From Pseudomonas juntendi (GTDB lineage: Bacteria; Pseudomonadota; Gammaproteobacteria; Pseudomonadales; Pseudomonadaceae): a DNA stretch of 34,678 bases. Positions within the stretch are counted from its first letter, which is position 1; each line of letters begins with the position of its first letter. Below are positions 8,010 to 15,869 of this stretch, piece after piece. Made by a program: the position numbers and the translations under genes. The DNA is taken from assembly GCF_009932375.1 (NCBI RefSeq), contig NZ_BLJG01000004.1, positions 1 through 34,678 on the forward strand, given 5' to 3'. The notes under the pieces are model-generated. The model searched no databases, was not told the DNA's origin, and saw only the letters and a list, made by a program, of their open reading frames with translations.

Positions 8010-9122
8010 ATGAAAAGCCCAACCATCCGCCGCTGGTCAGCGGTCCACACCTGGAGCAGCCTGGTTTGTACCCTGTTCCTGCTGTTGCTCGCCCTCACCG
8101 GCCTGCCGCTGATCTTCCACCACGAACTCGAACACCTGCTGGGCGACGCCGCCGAACTGCGCGAAATGCCGCCCGGCACCCCGCACCTCGACCTGCAACA
8201 GCTGGTGCTCAAGGCCGAGCAGCACCGCCCCGGCGAGGTCATGCAGTACTTTGGTTATGAAGAAGACCAACCCGACGGCGTGGTGGCCATCACCGCCGCC
8301 ACCGCCGGTACCGAGCCCAACCTGTCGCACACCTTCATGCTCGACGCCCGCACAGGCGAAGCGGTAGCCATGCCCGCCGCCAACGGTGGCTTCATGATGC
8401 TGATGCTGCGCCTGCACGTGGACATGTTCGCCGGCCTGCCGGGCAAGTTGCTGCTGGCCTTCATGGGCGTGCTGTTCGTCGTCGCGATCGTGTCCGGCAC
8501 CGTGCTGTACGCCCCGTTCATGCGCCGGCTGGGCTTCGCCAGCGTACGCCACGACAAATCCCGGCGCCTGCGCTGGCTCGACCTGCACAACCTGATCGGC
8601 ATCGTCACCTTGGCCTGGGCACTGACTGTCGGTGTAACCGGCGTGATCAGCGCCCTGTCCGACCTGGTGATCGCTGCCTGGCGCAACGACAGCCTGGCGG
8701 CCATGGTGGCGCCCTACCGCAACGCCCCACCGCTGGGCGAACGCGCTGCGGCCAGCGACCTGCTGGCCATCGCCGAACAGGCCGCCCCCGGCATGCGCCC
8801 AGACTTCATCGCCTTCCCCGGTACACGCTTCTCCAGTGAGCACCACTACGCGGTGTTCATGAAAGGTGCCACGCACCTCACTTCGCACCTGCTGACCCCG
8901 GTCCTGATCGATGCACGCACGCTGCAAGTGACCGCCGTCGGCGAACGCCCCTGGTACATGGATGCCATGGGCCTGTCGCAACCCCTGCATTTTGGCGACT
9001 ACGGCGGGCGGCCCATGCAGGTGCTGTGGGCAGCACTGGACGTGCTGACCATCATCGTGCTCGGCAGCGGCCTCTACCTGTGGTGGACCAAGCTGCGCAG
9101 CAGCAGGGGGGCGCGCCCGTGA
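8010..9122 (+). CDS. PepSY-domain inner-membrane protein, probable ferrisiderophore reductase (FoxB-like)
   Basis: Polytopic protein of 370 residues in the PepSY_TM family. Membrane segments are visible near residues 15-35 (LVCTLFLLLLALTGLPLIF), ~145-170, ~195-220 and ~335-355, with PepSY-type periplasmic parts between. Conserved histidines in or near membrane segments (HTW, FHHELEH, LHVDMF, LHNLIGI) fit haem-linked electron transfer. Position after a siderophore receptor, as for FoxB beside FoxA in P. aeruginosa, suggests a role in releasing iron by reduction at the inner membrane. That role is inferred from family and context. ATG at 8010 is chosen; GTG at 8007 is immediately upstream and neither has a clear Shine-Dalgarno. 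Its stop overlaps the next start (GTGA). Confidence 0.85.
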   Translation: MKSPTIRRWSAVHTWSSLVCTLFLLLLALTGLPLIFHHELEHLLGDAAELREMPPGTPHLDLQQLVLKAEQHRPGEVMQYFGYEEDQPDGVVAITAATAGTEPNLSHTFMLDARTGEAVAMPAANGGFMMLMLRLHVDMFAGLPGKLLLAFMGVLFVVAIVSGTVLYAPFMRRLGFASVRHDKSRRLRWLDLHNLIGIVTLAWALTVGVTGVISALSDLVIAAWRNDSLAAMVAPYRNAPPLGERAAASDLLAIAEQAAPGMRPDFIAFPGTRFSSEHHYAVFMKGATHLTSHLLTPVLIDARTLQVTAVGERPWYMDAMGLSQPLHFGDYGGRPMQVLWAALDVLTIIVLGSGLYLWWTKLRSSRGARP

Positions 9123-9295
9123 GCCACACGTCACGCAGCACCAGGCAGATCTTCGCCTGGCCTGGGCTCATCGCCGCACTGGGCGCAGCCGGCCTGTTCG
9201 CCGCGCTGCTCGGGGACGGCGCCTGGGACGCCCTGGCCTGGCTGGGGCTGGGTATTCCGGCATGGCTCGGGTTCCGTGGCCTGAGCGGCAAATGA
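9119..9295 (+). CDS. Small (58 aa) hydrophobic membrane protein
   Basis: A 58-residue protein starting at a GTG that overlaps the PepSY stop codon and is preceded by AGGGGGG eight bases upstream. It has two hydrophobic stretches, about residues 12-31 (IFAWPGLIAALGAAGLFAAL) and 35-52, split by a short acidic GDGAW turn: a two-pass membrane hairpin. A longer frame upstream (from 9026) would run inside the PepSY gene and is rejected. A small protein gene also follows foxB in P. aeruginosa as I remember it, so it may be an accessory subunit of the PepSY protein. I do not recognise a named family. Confidence 0.75.
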   Translation: MSHTSRSTRQIFAWPGLIAALGAAGLFAALLGDGAWDALAWLGLGIPAWLGFRGLSGK

Positions 9296-9366
9296 GGTAA
9301 ACAGCTAACACGCCTGTATCAACAGCTGGAGCCAAGCTGCACGGCCTGTTCACCGTGGAGCCCGCC

Positions 9367-12177
9367 ATGAGCCTGACACACTTCAAGTCCTTCGATGCGC
9401 AATTGAGCGCCCTGCTCACCCCACCCCCCGCGCCCGACCCGTCGCTGCCGCTGCTGAACGCACGGCAGCGCTACTTCGCCGACCTTGCGCAGTACTGGCT
9501 TGGCACCGCAAGCGGCGAAAGCCGGCGGGCACGCCTGGCTACGCTGCTGCGCCAGCAACTGCTGGGGCAAATCGCGTTGCGCAGCGATGACCATACGCTG
9601 GGTTCGAGCCATGCCGAGCTGGTCACCTGCTGCGCCAACAGGCCGCTGCCCTCGCAGCGCCAGCATTTACCAGCCGCGCAACGGCCGCAGATCTACCGCC
9701 CCGTACTGGACATCACCACACCCAATTGGCGTAGCTACCTGCCCGGCACCTTCGTGATCGTCGAAGGCGGGCCCGAGGGCCGCATGCCAGACACCCGCAA
9801 CACCACCGACTACGCGCTGCTGTGCAGCCTGTCCCATGGCATCGAAGCATTCGATAGCCTTGCCGAGCTGCACACCGAGCTTTGCGAACGCCTGGACGAC
9901 GTGCAGCAAAGCCGGCCACTGCTGCGGCACATGAGCAACGAACACGATCGCGACAACGCCCGCAACGCCGAGCGCCTGCGCTATGAATGGTTCAACGAGG
10001 ACATGATTCAGGCACAGGCTCAGGCCTTGATCGACGGCCAGCACGCCGCGCTGACCCAGGCCTGGCAGGAAGCTGCGCAGCAGGCGACGGTGGACTGGCC
10101 CAAGCTGACAGCGGACCTGGTCGAGGCCGCCGATCTGCTGCCATGGGCCGACAGCCGCTCTGCGCTACAGACACGCTACGGCCTGCTGCTGGAGCGCAAC
10201 TCGCCAGCCTGGCTGAAAAACGCCTCGGCACAGGGCCTCACGCACATCATGCAAACCCTGCAAGAGCTGGTGATCGCCATCGACAAGGCGGCGGCACCCG
10301 GTATCCTGAGCCTTGAGCAATTCGTCGACCGCAATGGCCTGCTCGCCTGGACGCGTGAGCGCCTGCGCACGCATCTGCGCCAACGTCACCAGCTGGATAT
10401 CGACCCGCTCGGCGTGTATGTCAGCGTTACCCTGGCCAGGCCCATAGGCCCCGTGTTGCCGCCCAGCATTACCGGCCCCTGGATACCCGTCGCCAGCCGC
10501 CCGCAGGTTGGCGACAGCATCGAGCTGGTCCAGCAGACCTACCGCATCGACGAGCTGGCGCTGATCAACGTCAGCTTGCTCGATATCGACTACTGGTTGA
10601 CGGCGAGGGTGCACGACAAGCAGGGCGTGACCATCGCTGGCGTCAGCCCAAGCCAGGTCAAGCAGCTGGTGCGTGAGCTAGATGTGGGTGAAAGCTACAG
10701 CCAATACCTGCGCACCCATTTGCTGACATCGCCGCAGGCACAGTGGCGGCAGGACAGTTATGTCGCCATCAGCCATGCGCGCATGCGCGCTGAAGCGGCC
10801 AAGGCGCACTATGCCGGCCACCTTCTCGAAGACCCGTTCGAGCGCGGGTTCGCCTGGATCACCACCTTGCTCGAATACCCGCAAAGCCATGCCCGCCAAC
10901 AGGCAGACGTAGCGCAACTGAGCGTGCGCCAGTTGCTGATCGGTGGGCATACGCTGCAAGGCATCATGCTGCTCACCCCAGACAGCCCAGGCTTCGCCCG
11001 CTTCATCGTCTACACCCCGGACGCCCCGGACCGCCGTGCCTGGCGTGAGTTTCGCAATACCCGGCACATGCTCAAGACCCTGCGCAAACAACCTGCCCTG
11101 CGCGATTACCTGAAAGACCGCCTGCCGCTGGCCGACCGTGAGCAAATCGAGCTATGGCTGACCAAAGGCGGCATGGGGCCCCATGTACAACGCCCGGCGA
11201 TCACCGGCGATTTCCAGCAGGCCCGCTACCTCGCGGAAGTGAATGCCATGCTGGCCGCGGTCGATGCCAGCACCAACACCCGGCGGGAACTGCTGGCCGA
11301 GCTCGGCCTGCGCGGGCTGACGCTCATTCTGGACTTGATCAGCTTCGTGTTGCCCAACCGGGCACTGGTGGCGGTATCGTTGGGGCGTTCGATCCTGTCG
11401 GTGATCGATGCGCACAAGGCCTTCAAGCAAGCGCAACGCACGGAGGTACTGAAGCACATCGTCGACGCCTTCACCTACGCCAACGACGCCGTCAACAACT
11501 TGGGTGGAACAACCGTGATGCGCCGCGCGTTGCGTGGAATACCCTCGCCTCCACCGCTGAAGTTGCCGCCTTCGGCAAGCGTGAACATCAACCGTGAAAA
11601 ACTGCGCTACCGCGTGGATGGCATTCACAAAGAAGGGATCTACGAGCAACCCTCGCCCTACCCTGGCCTGAGCTTCTACTACATCCGGGATGCCAGCGGG
11701 GCCACGTACCAGGTCGCTTTCGACGGCTACCGCTGGCGGGTAGTAGACCCGCGCATGCCTGACGCCTATACCAAGGTACCGGTCAAACGCCGCGAAGACG
11801 GCGAATGGGTAGTGGACTCTGTGGTGCTGTGGCATGAAGGGCTACCCGACTTGCAGGCGCTGTTCGAAGCGTGCCAACTGCCCACGTACCCCGCTGGCGC
11901 CGAGCCAACCGACACCGCTGGGCTGTACCGCTTGGGCCGGGAGTACTTTCTGGTGGCAGGCAGCCAGGCGTTGCCGCTGCGCGCGCACTTGCTGGACAAC
12001 CATTACCATTTGCTGATGCCCGGGCAACCCCACAGCAGGCCCATTGCCTGGGCCATTGTGCGTTGGCAGGGGGACCAGTGGCGCATCCGGGTACGCCAGC
12101 CCGGCCGAAGCAGTGACTGGCTGGCGTTTCCAGACTGTTATTCGGTAAGCCGCGGCAACAGCCCGTCCAACCGCTGA
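9367..12177 (+). CDS. Large DUF6543 / dermonecrotic-toxin-like protein
   Basis: Protein of 936 residues without signal peptide. It resembles the large pseudomonad proteins grouped as DUF6543 (dermonecrotic-toxin-like N-terminal region). Family-like features are an N-terminal LLNARQRYFADLAQYW (~27-42), a ~150-175 segment with IEAFDSLAELHTELCERLDD, and a central FARFIVYTPDAPDRRAWREF (~540-560) after a GHTLQGIMLLTP turn. A hydrophobic helical stretch at ~645-680 (LTLILDLISFVLPNRALV) could insert in membranes. The last ~200 residues are beta-rich with WRVVDPR-type repeats. No catalytic motif was identified. ATG at 9367 is preferred (GGAG six bases upstream) over GTG at 9355. The 3' end overlaps the convergent LPS kinase gene by 40 bp. 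No immunity gene is recognised. The family call is from memory. Confidence 0.6.
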   Translation: MSLTHFKSFDAQLSALLTPPPAPDPSLPLLNARQRYFADLAQYWLGTASGESRRARLATLLRQQLLGQIALRSDDHTLGSSHAELVTCCANRPLPSQRQHLPAAQRPQIYRPVLDITTPNWRSYLPGTFVIVEGGPEGRMPDTRNTTDYALLCSLSHGIEAFDSLAELHTELCERLDDVQQSRPLLRHMSNEHDRDNARNAERLRYEWFNEDMIQAQAQALIDGQHAALTQAWQEAAQQATVDWPKLTADLVEAADLLPWADSRSALQTRYGLLLERNSPAWLKNASAQGLTHIMQTLQELVIAIDKAAAPGILSLEQFVDRNGLLAWTRERLRTHLRQRHQLDIDPLGVYVSVTLARPIGPVLPPSITGPWIPVASRPQVGDSIELVQQTYRIDELALINVSLLDIDYWLTARVHDKQGVTIAGVSPSQVKQLVRELDVGESYSQYLRTHLLTSPQAQWRQDSYVAISHARMRAEAAKAHYAGHLLEDPFERGFAWITTLLEYPQSHARQQADVAQLSVRQLLIGGHTLQGIMLLTPDSPGFARFIVYTPDAPDRRAWREFRNTRHMLKTLRKQPALRDYLKDRLPLADREQIELWLTKGGMGPHVQRPAITGDFQQARYLAEVNAMLAAVDASTNTRRELLAELGLRGLTLILDLISFVLPNRALVAVSLGRSILSVIDAHKAFKQAQRTEVLKHIVDAFTYANDAVNNLGGTTVMRRALRGIPSPPPLKLPPSASVNINREKLRYRVDGIHKEGIYEQPSPYPGLSFYYIRDASGATYQVAFDGYRWRVVDPRMPDAYTKVPVKRREDGEWVVDSVVLWHEGLPDLQALFEACQLPTYPAGAEPTDTAGLYRLGREYFLVAGSQALPLRAHLLDNHYHLLMPGQPHSRPIAWAIVRWQGDQWRIRVRQPGRSSDWLAFPDCYSVSRGNSPSNR

Positions 12178-13580
12178 TGCAAGGCACTGCAACTTGGCCA
12201 GTTGCGCAGCAGCCGTGCCCGGTCGCGGGCATAGGCGGGGGCGAAGCTGAGCTGGGTGGCATGCTGGCACATGGCGTCCAGGTCGATCAGCGACCAGCGT
12301 CCGTTGTCCCAGAACAGGTTGTGCCCCTTGAAGTCGCCGTGGCTGATGCGCTCGCGGATCAGCTGCTGCATCACCTGCACCAACGCATCGAGCTGTTCTT
12401 GCGGGGCCTCGCCACTTTCCACGTAGGGCGCAAAGCACGCGGTCAGGTCTGGGCCATCGACATACTCGGTGACCAGGTAGGCACGGCTGCGCAGGCCCAG
12501 CACCCGCTGCTCCAGCACCGCCAAGGGGCGTGGCGTGGCGATATCGAGAAACTCCAGGCGGTGCCCTTCGATCCACGAATGCCAGGCCCGGCTCGGGCGC
12601 CAGAAGCGCTTGAGCCAGTGCGCGGTGTTCTTGATGTTGTAGCGTTTTAGCACCAACTGCCGGCCATTCACCTCGATACGCGCCACACTGGCGGCGCCAC
12701 CGGTCTTGTACAGGTGGCCTTGGTCGATCAAGGCATCGGCCTGTTCCAGCACCGGCAGCATGGCGGCCACCTCGCTGCGGCGAACCGCACGCAAGCCCGA
12801 CAAGTTGCGCTGGACGCTGAACAGGCTGCATTCGCGCCCGGCCTTTTCCAGGTAGTCCTTCTGCCGCCAGCTGCGCACCTTGTCCACCTGCTTCTGCAAG
12901 GCTTCCAGTGGCAGCGCGTGCTCGGCATTGGCCAGCAGGTAATGCACCAGCAACTCTTCGATGAACGGTTCCAGGCGCTTGGGCAACTGGGCGAAGAATA
13001 CCCCGAGGTTTTCCAGCACCCGCGGGCGCGAGAGTTGCTGGCCAGGGGTTTCGGCCTTGATGCCGGCGCCATCGATCAGGTACAGCTTGCCGGCGTGGCG
13101 CAGCAGGTTGTCCAGGTGCAGGTCTTCCTGCCACAGGCCTTTGGCGTGCATGTGCGCCACGGCCGTCAGCGCCTCACCCAGCACCTGCTGCTGCGCGTCG
13201 GCCAGCACCGGCAGGTTTTCCACCGCGCCCCAGGCATCGGCCTGGCTTTGGGCACCGTCGAGGAATTCAAACAGCAGCCAGCCACCTTCGCCTTCCCTGA
13301 GCCCGTCGGCCAGCAGCCTGGGCGTGGTCAGCCCCTGCCCGGCCAACAGCTTCACGCCCTGCAATTCGCGCTGGAAATGCCGCGCCGCGTTAGCACCCAC
13401 CAACAACTTGGCCAGTACCGGCGTCCCGCGCCACACACCGGCGCCGACATAGCGCTGGCCCGGTAGCACACGCAACAGGCTGAGCAGCTGCAGGTCGGCG
13501 CTGCCGGCGGCATCGGCCAAGGTCAGGGTCAGCGGCAGTGACGGGCTACGCCCGCCAGCCTTGAGTTCAGACAAACGCAT
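12138..13580 (-). CDS. Tandem double-kinase LPS core protein (PA5006-like)
   Basis: Protein of 480 residues with two Kdo/WaaP-type kinase folds in tandem. Fold 1 (~40-210) shows K58, catalytic loop EDLHLDNLL (D153, N158) and metal-binding D170 in LYLIDGAG. Fold 2 (~285-470) shows K312 (VLKRYN), loop SHGDFKGHN (D416, N421) and D433 in SLIDLDA. Both sites therefore look complete. It ends the waa operon and starts inside the stop of the WapQ-like gene (TGATG). The P. aeruginosa counterpart, PA5006 by position, is linked to LPS core assembly. Likely a cytoplasmic, membrane-associated sugar or protein kinase; substrate unknown. The 3' end overlaps the convergent toxin-like gene. Confidence 0.85.
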   Translation of the reverse strand: MRLSELKAGGRSPSLPLTLTLADAAGSADLQLLSLLRVLPGQRYVGAGVWRGTPVLAKLLVGANAARHFQRELQGVKLLAGQGLTTPRLLADGLREGEGGWLLFEFLDGAQSQADAWGAVENLPVLADAQQQVLGEALTAVAHMHAKGLWQEDLHLDNLLRHAGKLYLIDGAGIKAETPGQQLSRPRVLENLGVFFAQLPKRLEPFIEELLVHYLLANAEHALPLEALQKQVDKVRSWRQKDYLEKAGRECSLFSVQRNLSGLRAVRRSEVAAMLPVLEQADALIDQGHLYKTGGAASVARIEVNGRQLVLKRYNIKNTAHWLKRFWRPSRAWHSWIEGHRLEFLDIATPRPLAVLEQRVLGLRSRAYLVTEYVDGPDLTACFAPYVESGEAPQEQLDALVQVMQQLIRERISHGDFKGHNLFWDNGRWSLIDLDAMCQHATQLSFAPAYARDRARLLRNWPSCSALHQRLDGLLPRLTE

Positions 13581-14332
13581 CAGCGGGCCTCTTTTTCACG
13601 ACGGCGTTGCGTCAGGCGTTGCAGCCAGGTGTCGACCAGCGTGCCTGCGGCGGGCTGCGCCAGGTAGCTGGCCAGCAAGGTGCGGACATCCGCCTCGCTC
13701 CAGGCCCGGGCGCGGCGTAGCAGCGGCTCCAGGTCTTTGAGGCGGTCACGCATGCCGAACAGCAACGGCCGGGTCTTTTCCAGGTCGATCAGTTGGGCGT
13801 CCCAACCCTCGCGGCGCTGGCGCAGAAAGATGTGCTTGGGGTAGAAGCAGCCGTGCACCTGGCCGGCACCGTGCAGGGTACGCGCCAGCTGGCCGCACGC
13901 CTGCAGGATGCCGTTGCGCTCGGCCTCGCCCAACTGCGGCCATTGGCCCAGCAGGCTGTCGAGGTCGGCCCACGTGTCCAGGGCACGGGTCATCAGAATC
14001 GCCCGGTGCTGGCCGCCCTGCTTGCGCTCACCGTAGAACACCGCCTGCAAGGCCGGAATGTGCAACTTCTGATAACGGCTGATATTGCGGAATTCGCGGG
14101 CGAAGGTTGGCTCGCCAAACGGCCGGTGCAGGGTGCGGGTCAGGTAGTCGCACTGGCGCTTGAGGTAGTACCCCTTACCTTCGAGCTCCAGGCGGAACAC
14201 GCTGCTCCAGCCGCCACGGCCGGTGTTGGGCTCGTCCACGGCGTCCAGTTGCAGCGCCCACAGCGCCTCGAAGTCATCCAGCCCATGGCGTTTGAGCAGC
14301 GCGAGTTCTGCGCTGGCCAGGTAGTCGGTCAT
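13580..14332 (-). CDS. wapQ: WapQ-like LPS core kinase-fold protein
   Basis: Protein of 250 residues in the InaA/WaaP lipopolysaccharide kinase family. It follows wapP as wapQ (PA5007) does in P. aeruginosa. K58 in YYLKRQ is the ATP-contacting lysine and D183 in LIDLEKTR is the metal-binding Asp. The catalytic loop is QVHGCFYPKHIFL: aligned with WaaP NHRDCYICHFLL, C162 stands where the catalytic Asp should be. This is either a non-standard kinase or a pseudokinase that supports its neighbours. Its start overlaps the wapP stop by four bases and its stop shares a base with the next ATG, so it is expressed as part of the operon. Confidence 0.85.
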   Translation of the reverse strand: MTDYLASAELALLKRHGLDDFEALWALQLDAVDEPNTGRGGWSSVFRLELEGKGYYLKRQCDYLTRTLHRPFGEPTFAREFRNISRYQKLHIPALQAVFYGERKQGGQHRAILMTRALDTWADLDSLLGQWPQLGEAERNGILQACGQLARTLHGAGQVHGCFYPKHIFLRQRREGWDAQLIDLEKTRPLLFGMRDRLKDLEPLLRRARAWSEADVRTLLASYLAQPAAGTLVDTWLQRLTQRRREKEAR

Positions 14333-15063
14333 TCCCTTCCCTCGAAAAAGCCCAGTACCTGGCGGATGCGTTTCTTGTCGCGCGCATCAAGCCGGTTGCG
14401 GTCACGGTACTGCAGGTAGAAACGCAGGCGCTGGGTAGCCGAGAGGTGGTACTTGGCCACCTTGTCGAGGCAGGCCAGGTCTTTGATCAGCCGGTGCCGC
14501 CACATGAACCCGCGCCAGAAATCGCCGGTGGGGCAATCGATGAAGAACAGCGTGCCTTGGTCATCGACCAGCAGGTTGCGCCACTTCAGGTCGTTGTGGG
14601 CGAAACGGTGTTCGTGCATCACCCGGGTATGGCGGGCCAACTGGCGGCTGATATGGTCGACCCAGGTGCGATCGGCCAGCCGCGCATCGTTGCGCTCGGC
14701 CAGTGCCGACAGGTCTTCGGTGTTGGGCAGCTCGCGGGTGATCATCGCCCCGCGGCCAAAGGCCAGGCCATTGCGTTCAAGGCCCCAGGCCACCACTTCG
14801 GCGGTGGGAATGCCCCACTTGGCGAACTGCTTGAGGTTCTGCCATTCGGCCTTGATGCGCGGCCGGCCCAGGTAGCGGCGCATGTGCTTGCCGGCACCGG
14901 TGTACCGCTTGACGTAATAGTTGACCCCATCACGCTCGATGCGCACCACCTCGCTGAGGGGGTCGCGGGTCAGGCGTTCGCCCTGAATGGCAAATACCGC
15001 ATCGAGGCTGCCGAAGTCCGCCGCCAGGTGTTTGTAACCCGGCGCCAGTGTCCAACTCGCCAT
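14329..15063 (-). CDS. wapP: LPS inner-core sugar kinase WapP
   Basis: Protein of 244 residues of the Kdo/WaaP kinase family, by order the equivalent of P. aeruginosa WapP (PA5008), which phosphorylates inner-core heptose. The kinase core is intact: K52 (YYVKRY), catalytic loop FAHNDLKWRNLL with D158 and N163, and D176 in LFFIDCP. Basic residues in the C-terminal part (YRDRNRLDARDKKRIR) suit membrane or LPS contact. The ATG at 15063 shares one base with the waaP stop (TAATG), and the gene overlaps wapQ by four bases. Confidence 0.9.
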   Translation of the reverse strand: MASWTLAPGYKHLAADFGSLDAVFAIQGERLTRDPLSEVVRIERDGVNYYVKRYTGAGKHMRRYLGRPRIKAEWQNLKQFAKWGIPTAEVVAWGLERNGLAFGRGAMITRELPNTEDLSALAERNDARLADRTWVDHISRQLARHTRVMHEHRFAHNDLKWRNLLVDDQGTLFFIDCPTGDFWRGFMWRHRLIKDLACLDKVAKYHLSATQRLRFYLQYRDRNRLDARDKKRIRQVLGFFEGRE

Positions 15064-15869
15064 TAGAGTGCATCCCCATAGCGTTGCTTGCGATCGTAGA
15101 GTTTCTGCGCCTTGCGCTCCAGCCAGGCCAGCAGCGCGGCTTCGTCCTTGAGGACTTGCCGCAGCGGGCGCTGGAAGTAAGCGCGCAGGAAGCGCAATTT
15201 GTCGCGTTGGGTAAGGCCGATGTCCAGCGCCGAGAAGTACAGCGCCGCCAGGTCCTTGTCACGCCAACGCCGGCTGATTGTCGCCCGGGTTTGCGCGCGG
15301 TGCAGGTCGATCACCGACAGTTTGAAATCATCCGCCGTCACCGGGCGGTCGGTGTGCAGCAGGAAGTGGCAGATGTAGCAGTCGCGGTGGTTGACCCCGG
15401 CGCGGTGCATGCCGCCGGTCATTTTCGCCACCTCGGCGATCAGCGCATGCTTCAGGCGCGGCTCGGGCGGCTGCCTGGCCCAGTCGATGCTGAAGTCTTC
15501 CAGGCTGATGGTCGGCGCCAGCTCTTCGGTGATGATGAACGAATGCTGCGCGGCTGGGTTGCTGCCGCGCTCACCGTAGGCGACCGCGGTCATGGTCGGC
15601 ACGCCCACTTCATGCAAACGCTGGATCGCCTGCCACTCCTGGCCGGCACCGAGCACCGGCAGCTTGGCGGTCAGCAGGTTCTTGAAGATCTCGCCCCAGC
15701 CGATACCGCGGTGGATCTTGACGAAAAAGCCCTCGCCAGCCACCTCGGTACGCAGCGTGCGGCGGCCTTCGAGTTCGCGATAGACCTCGCCTTGCAGCGC
15801 CTCCACGGCGTCGAAGGCATCGCGCCCGGCCCACAGGTGTTTGAAGGGTTCGGCCAGTATCAGCTTCAT
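15063..15869 (-). CDS. waaP: LPS heptose kinase WaaP (RfaP)
   Basis: Protein of 268 residues, the length of P. aeruginosa WaaP. It phosphorylates heptose I of the LPS inner core in the cytoplasm, and is reported as essential in P. aeruginosa. K51 lies in GFFVKIHRG. The catalytic loop NHRDCYICHFLL gives D163, the residue known to be required in P. aeruginosa, and D188 sits in LSVIDLHRAQ. The start MKLILAEPFKHLW at 15869 is chosen because it overlaps the waaG stop (ATGA) and matches the family N-terminus; the longer in-frame extension to 16085 runs through waaG in another frame. Downstream lie wapP, wapQ and a double kinase. Confidence 0.96.
   Translation of the reverse strand: MKLILAEPFKHLWAGRDAFDAVEALQGEVYRELEGRRTLRTEVAGEGFFVKIHRGIGWGEIFKNLLTAKLPVLGAGQEWQAIQRLHEVGVPTMTAVAYGERGSNPAAQHSFIITEELAPTISLEDFSIDWARQPPEPRLKHALIAEVAKMTGGMHRAGVNHRDCYICHFLLHTDRPVTADDFKLSVIDLHRAQTRATISRRWRDKDLAALYFSALDIGLTQRDKLRFLRAYFQRPLRQVLKDEAALLAWLERKAQKLYDRKQRYGDAL

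Noticed and set aside
9367..12177. The toxin-like gene as part of a prophage or integrative element
   Set aside because: No integrase, attachment repeat, tRNA edge or phage gene is seen on either side.
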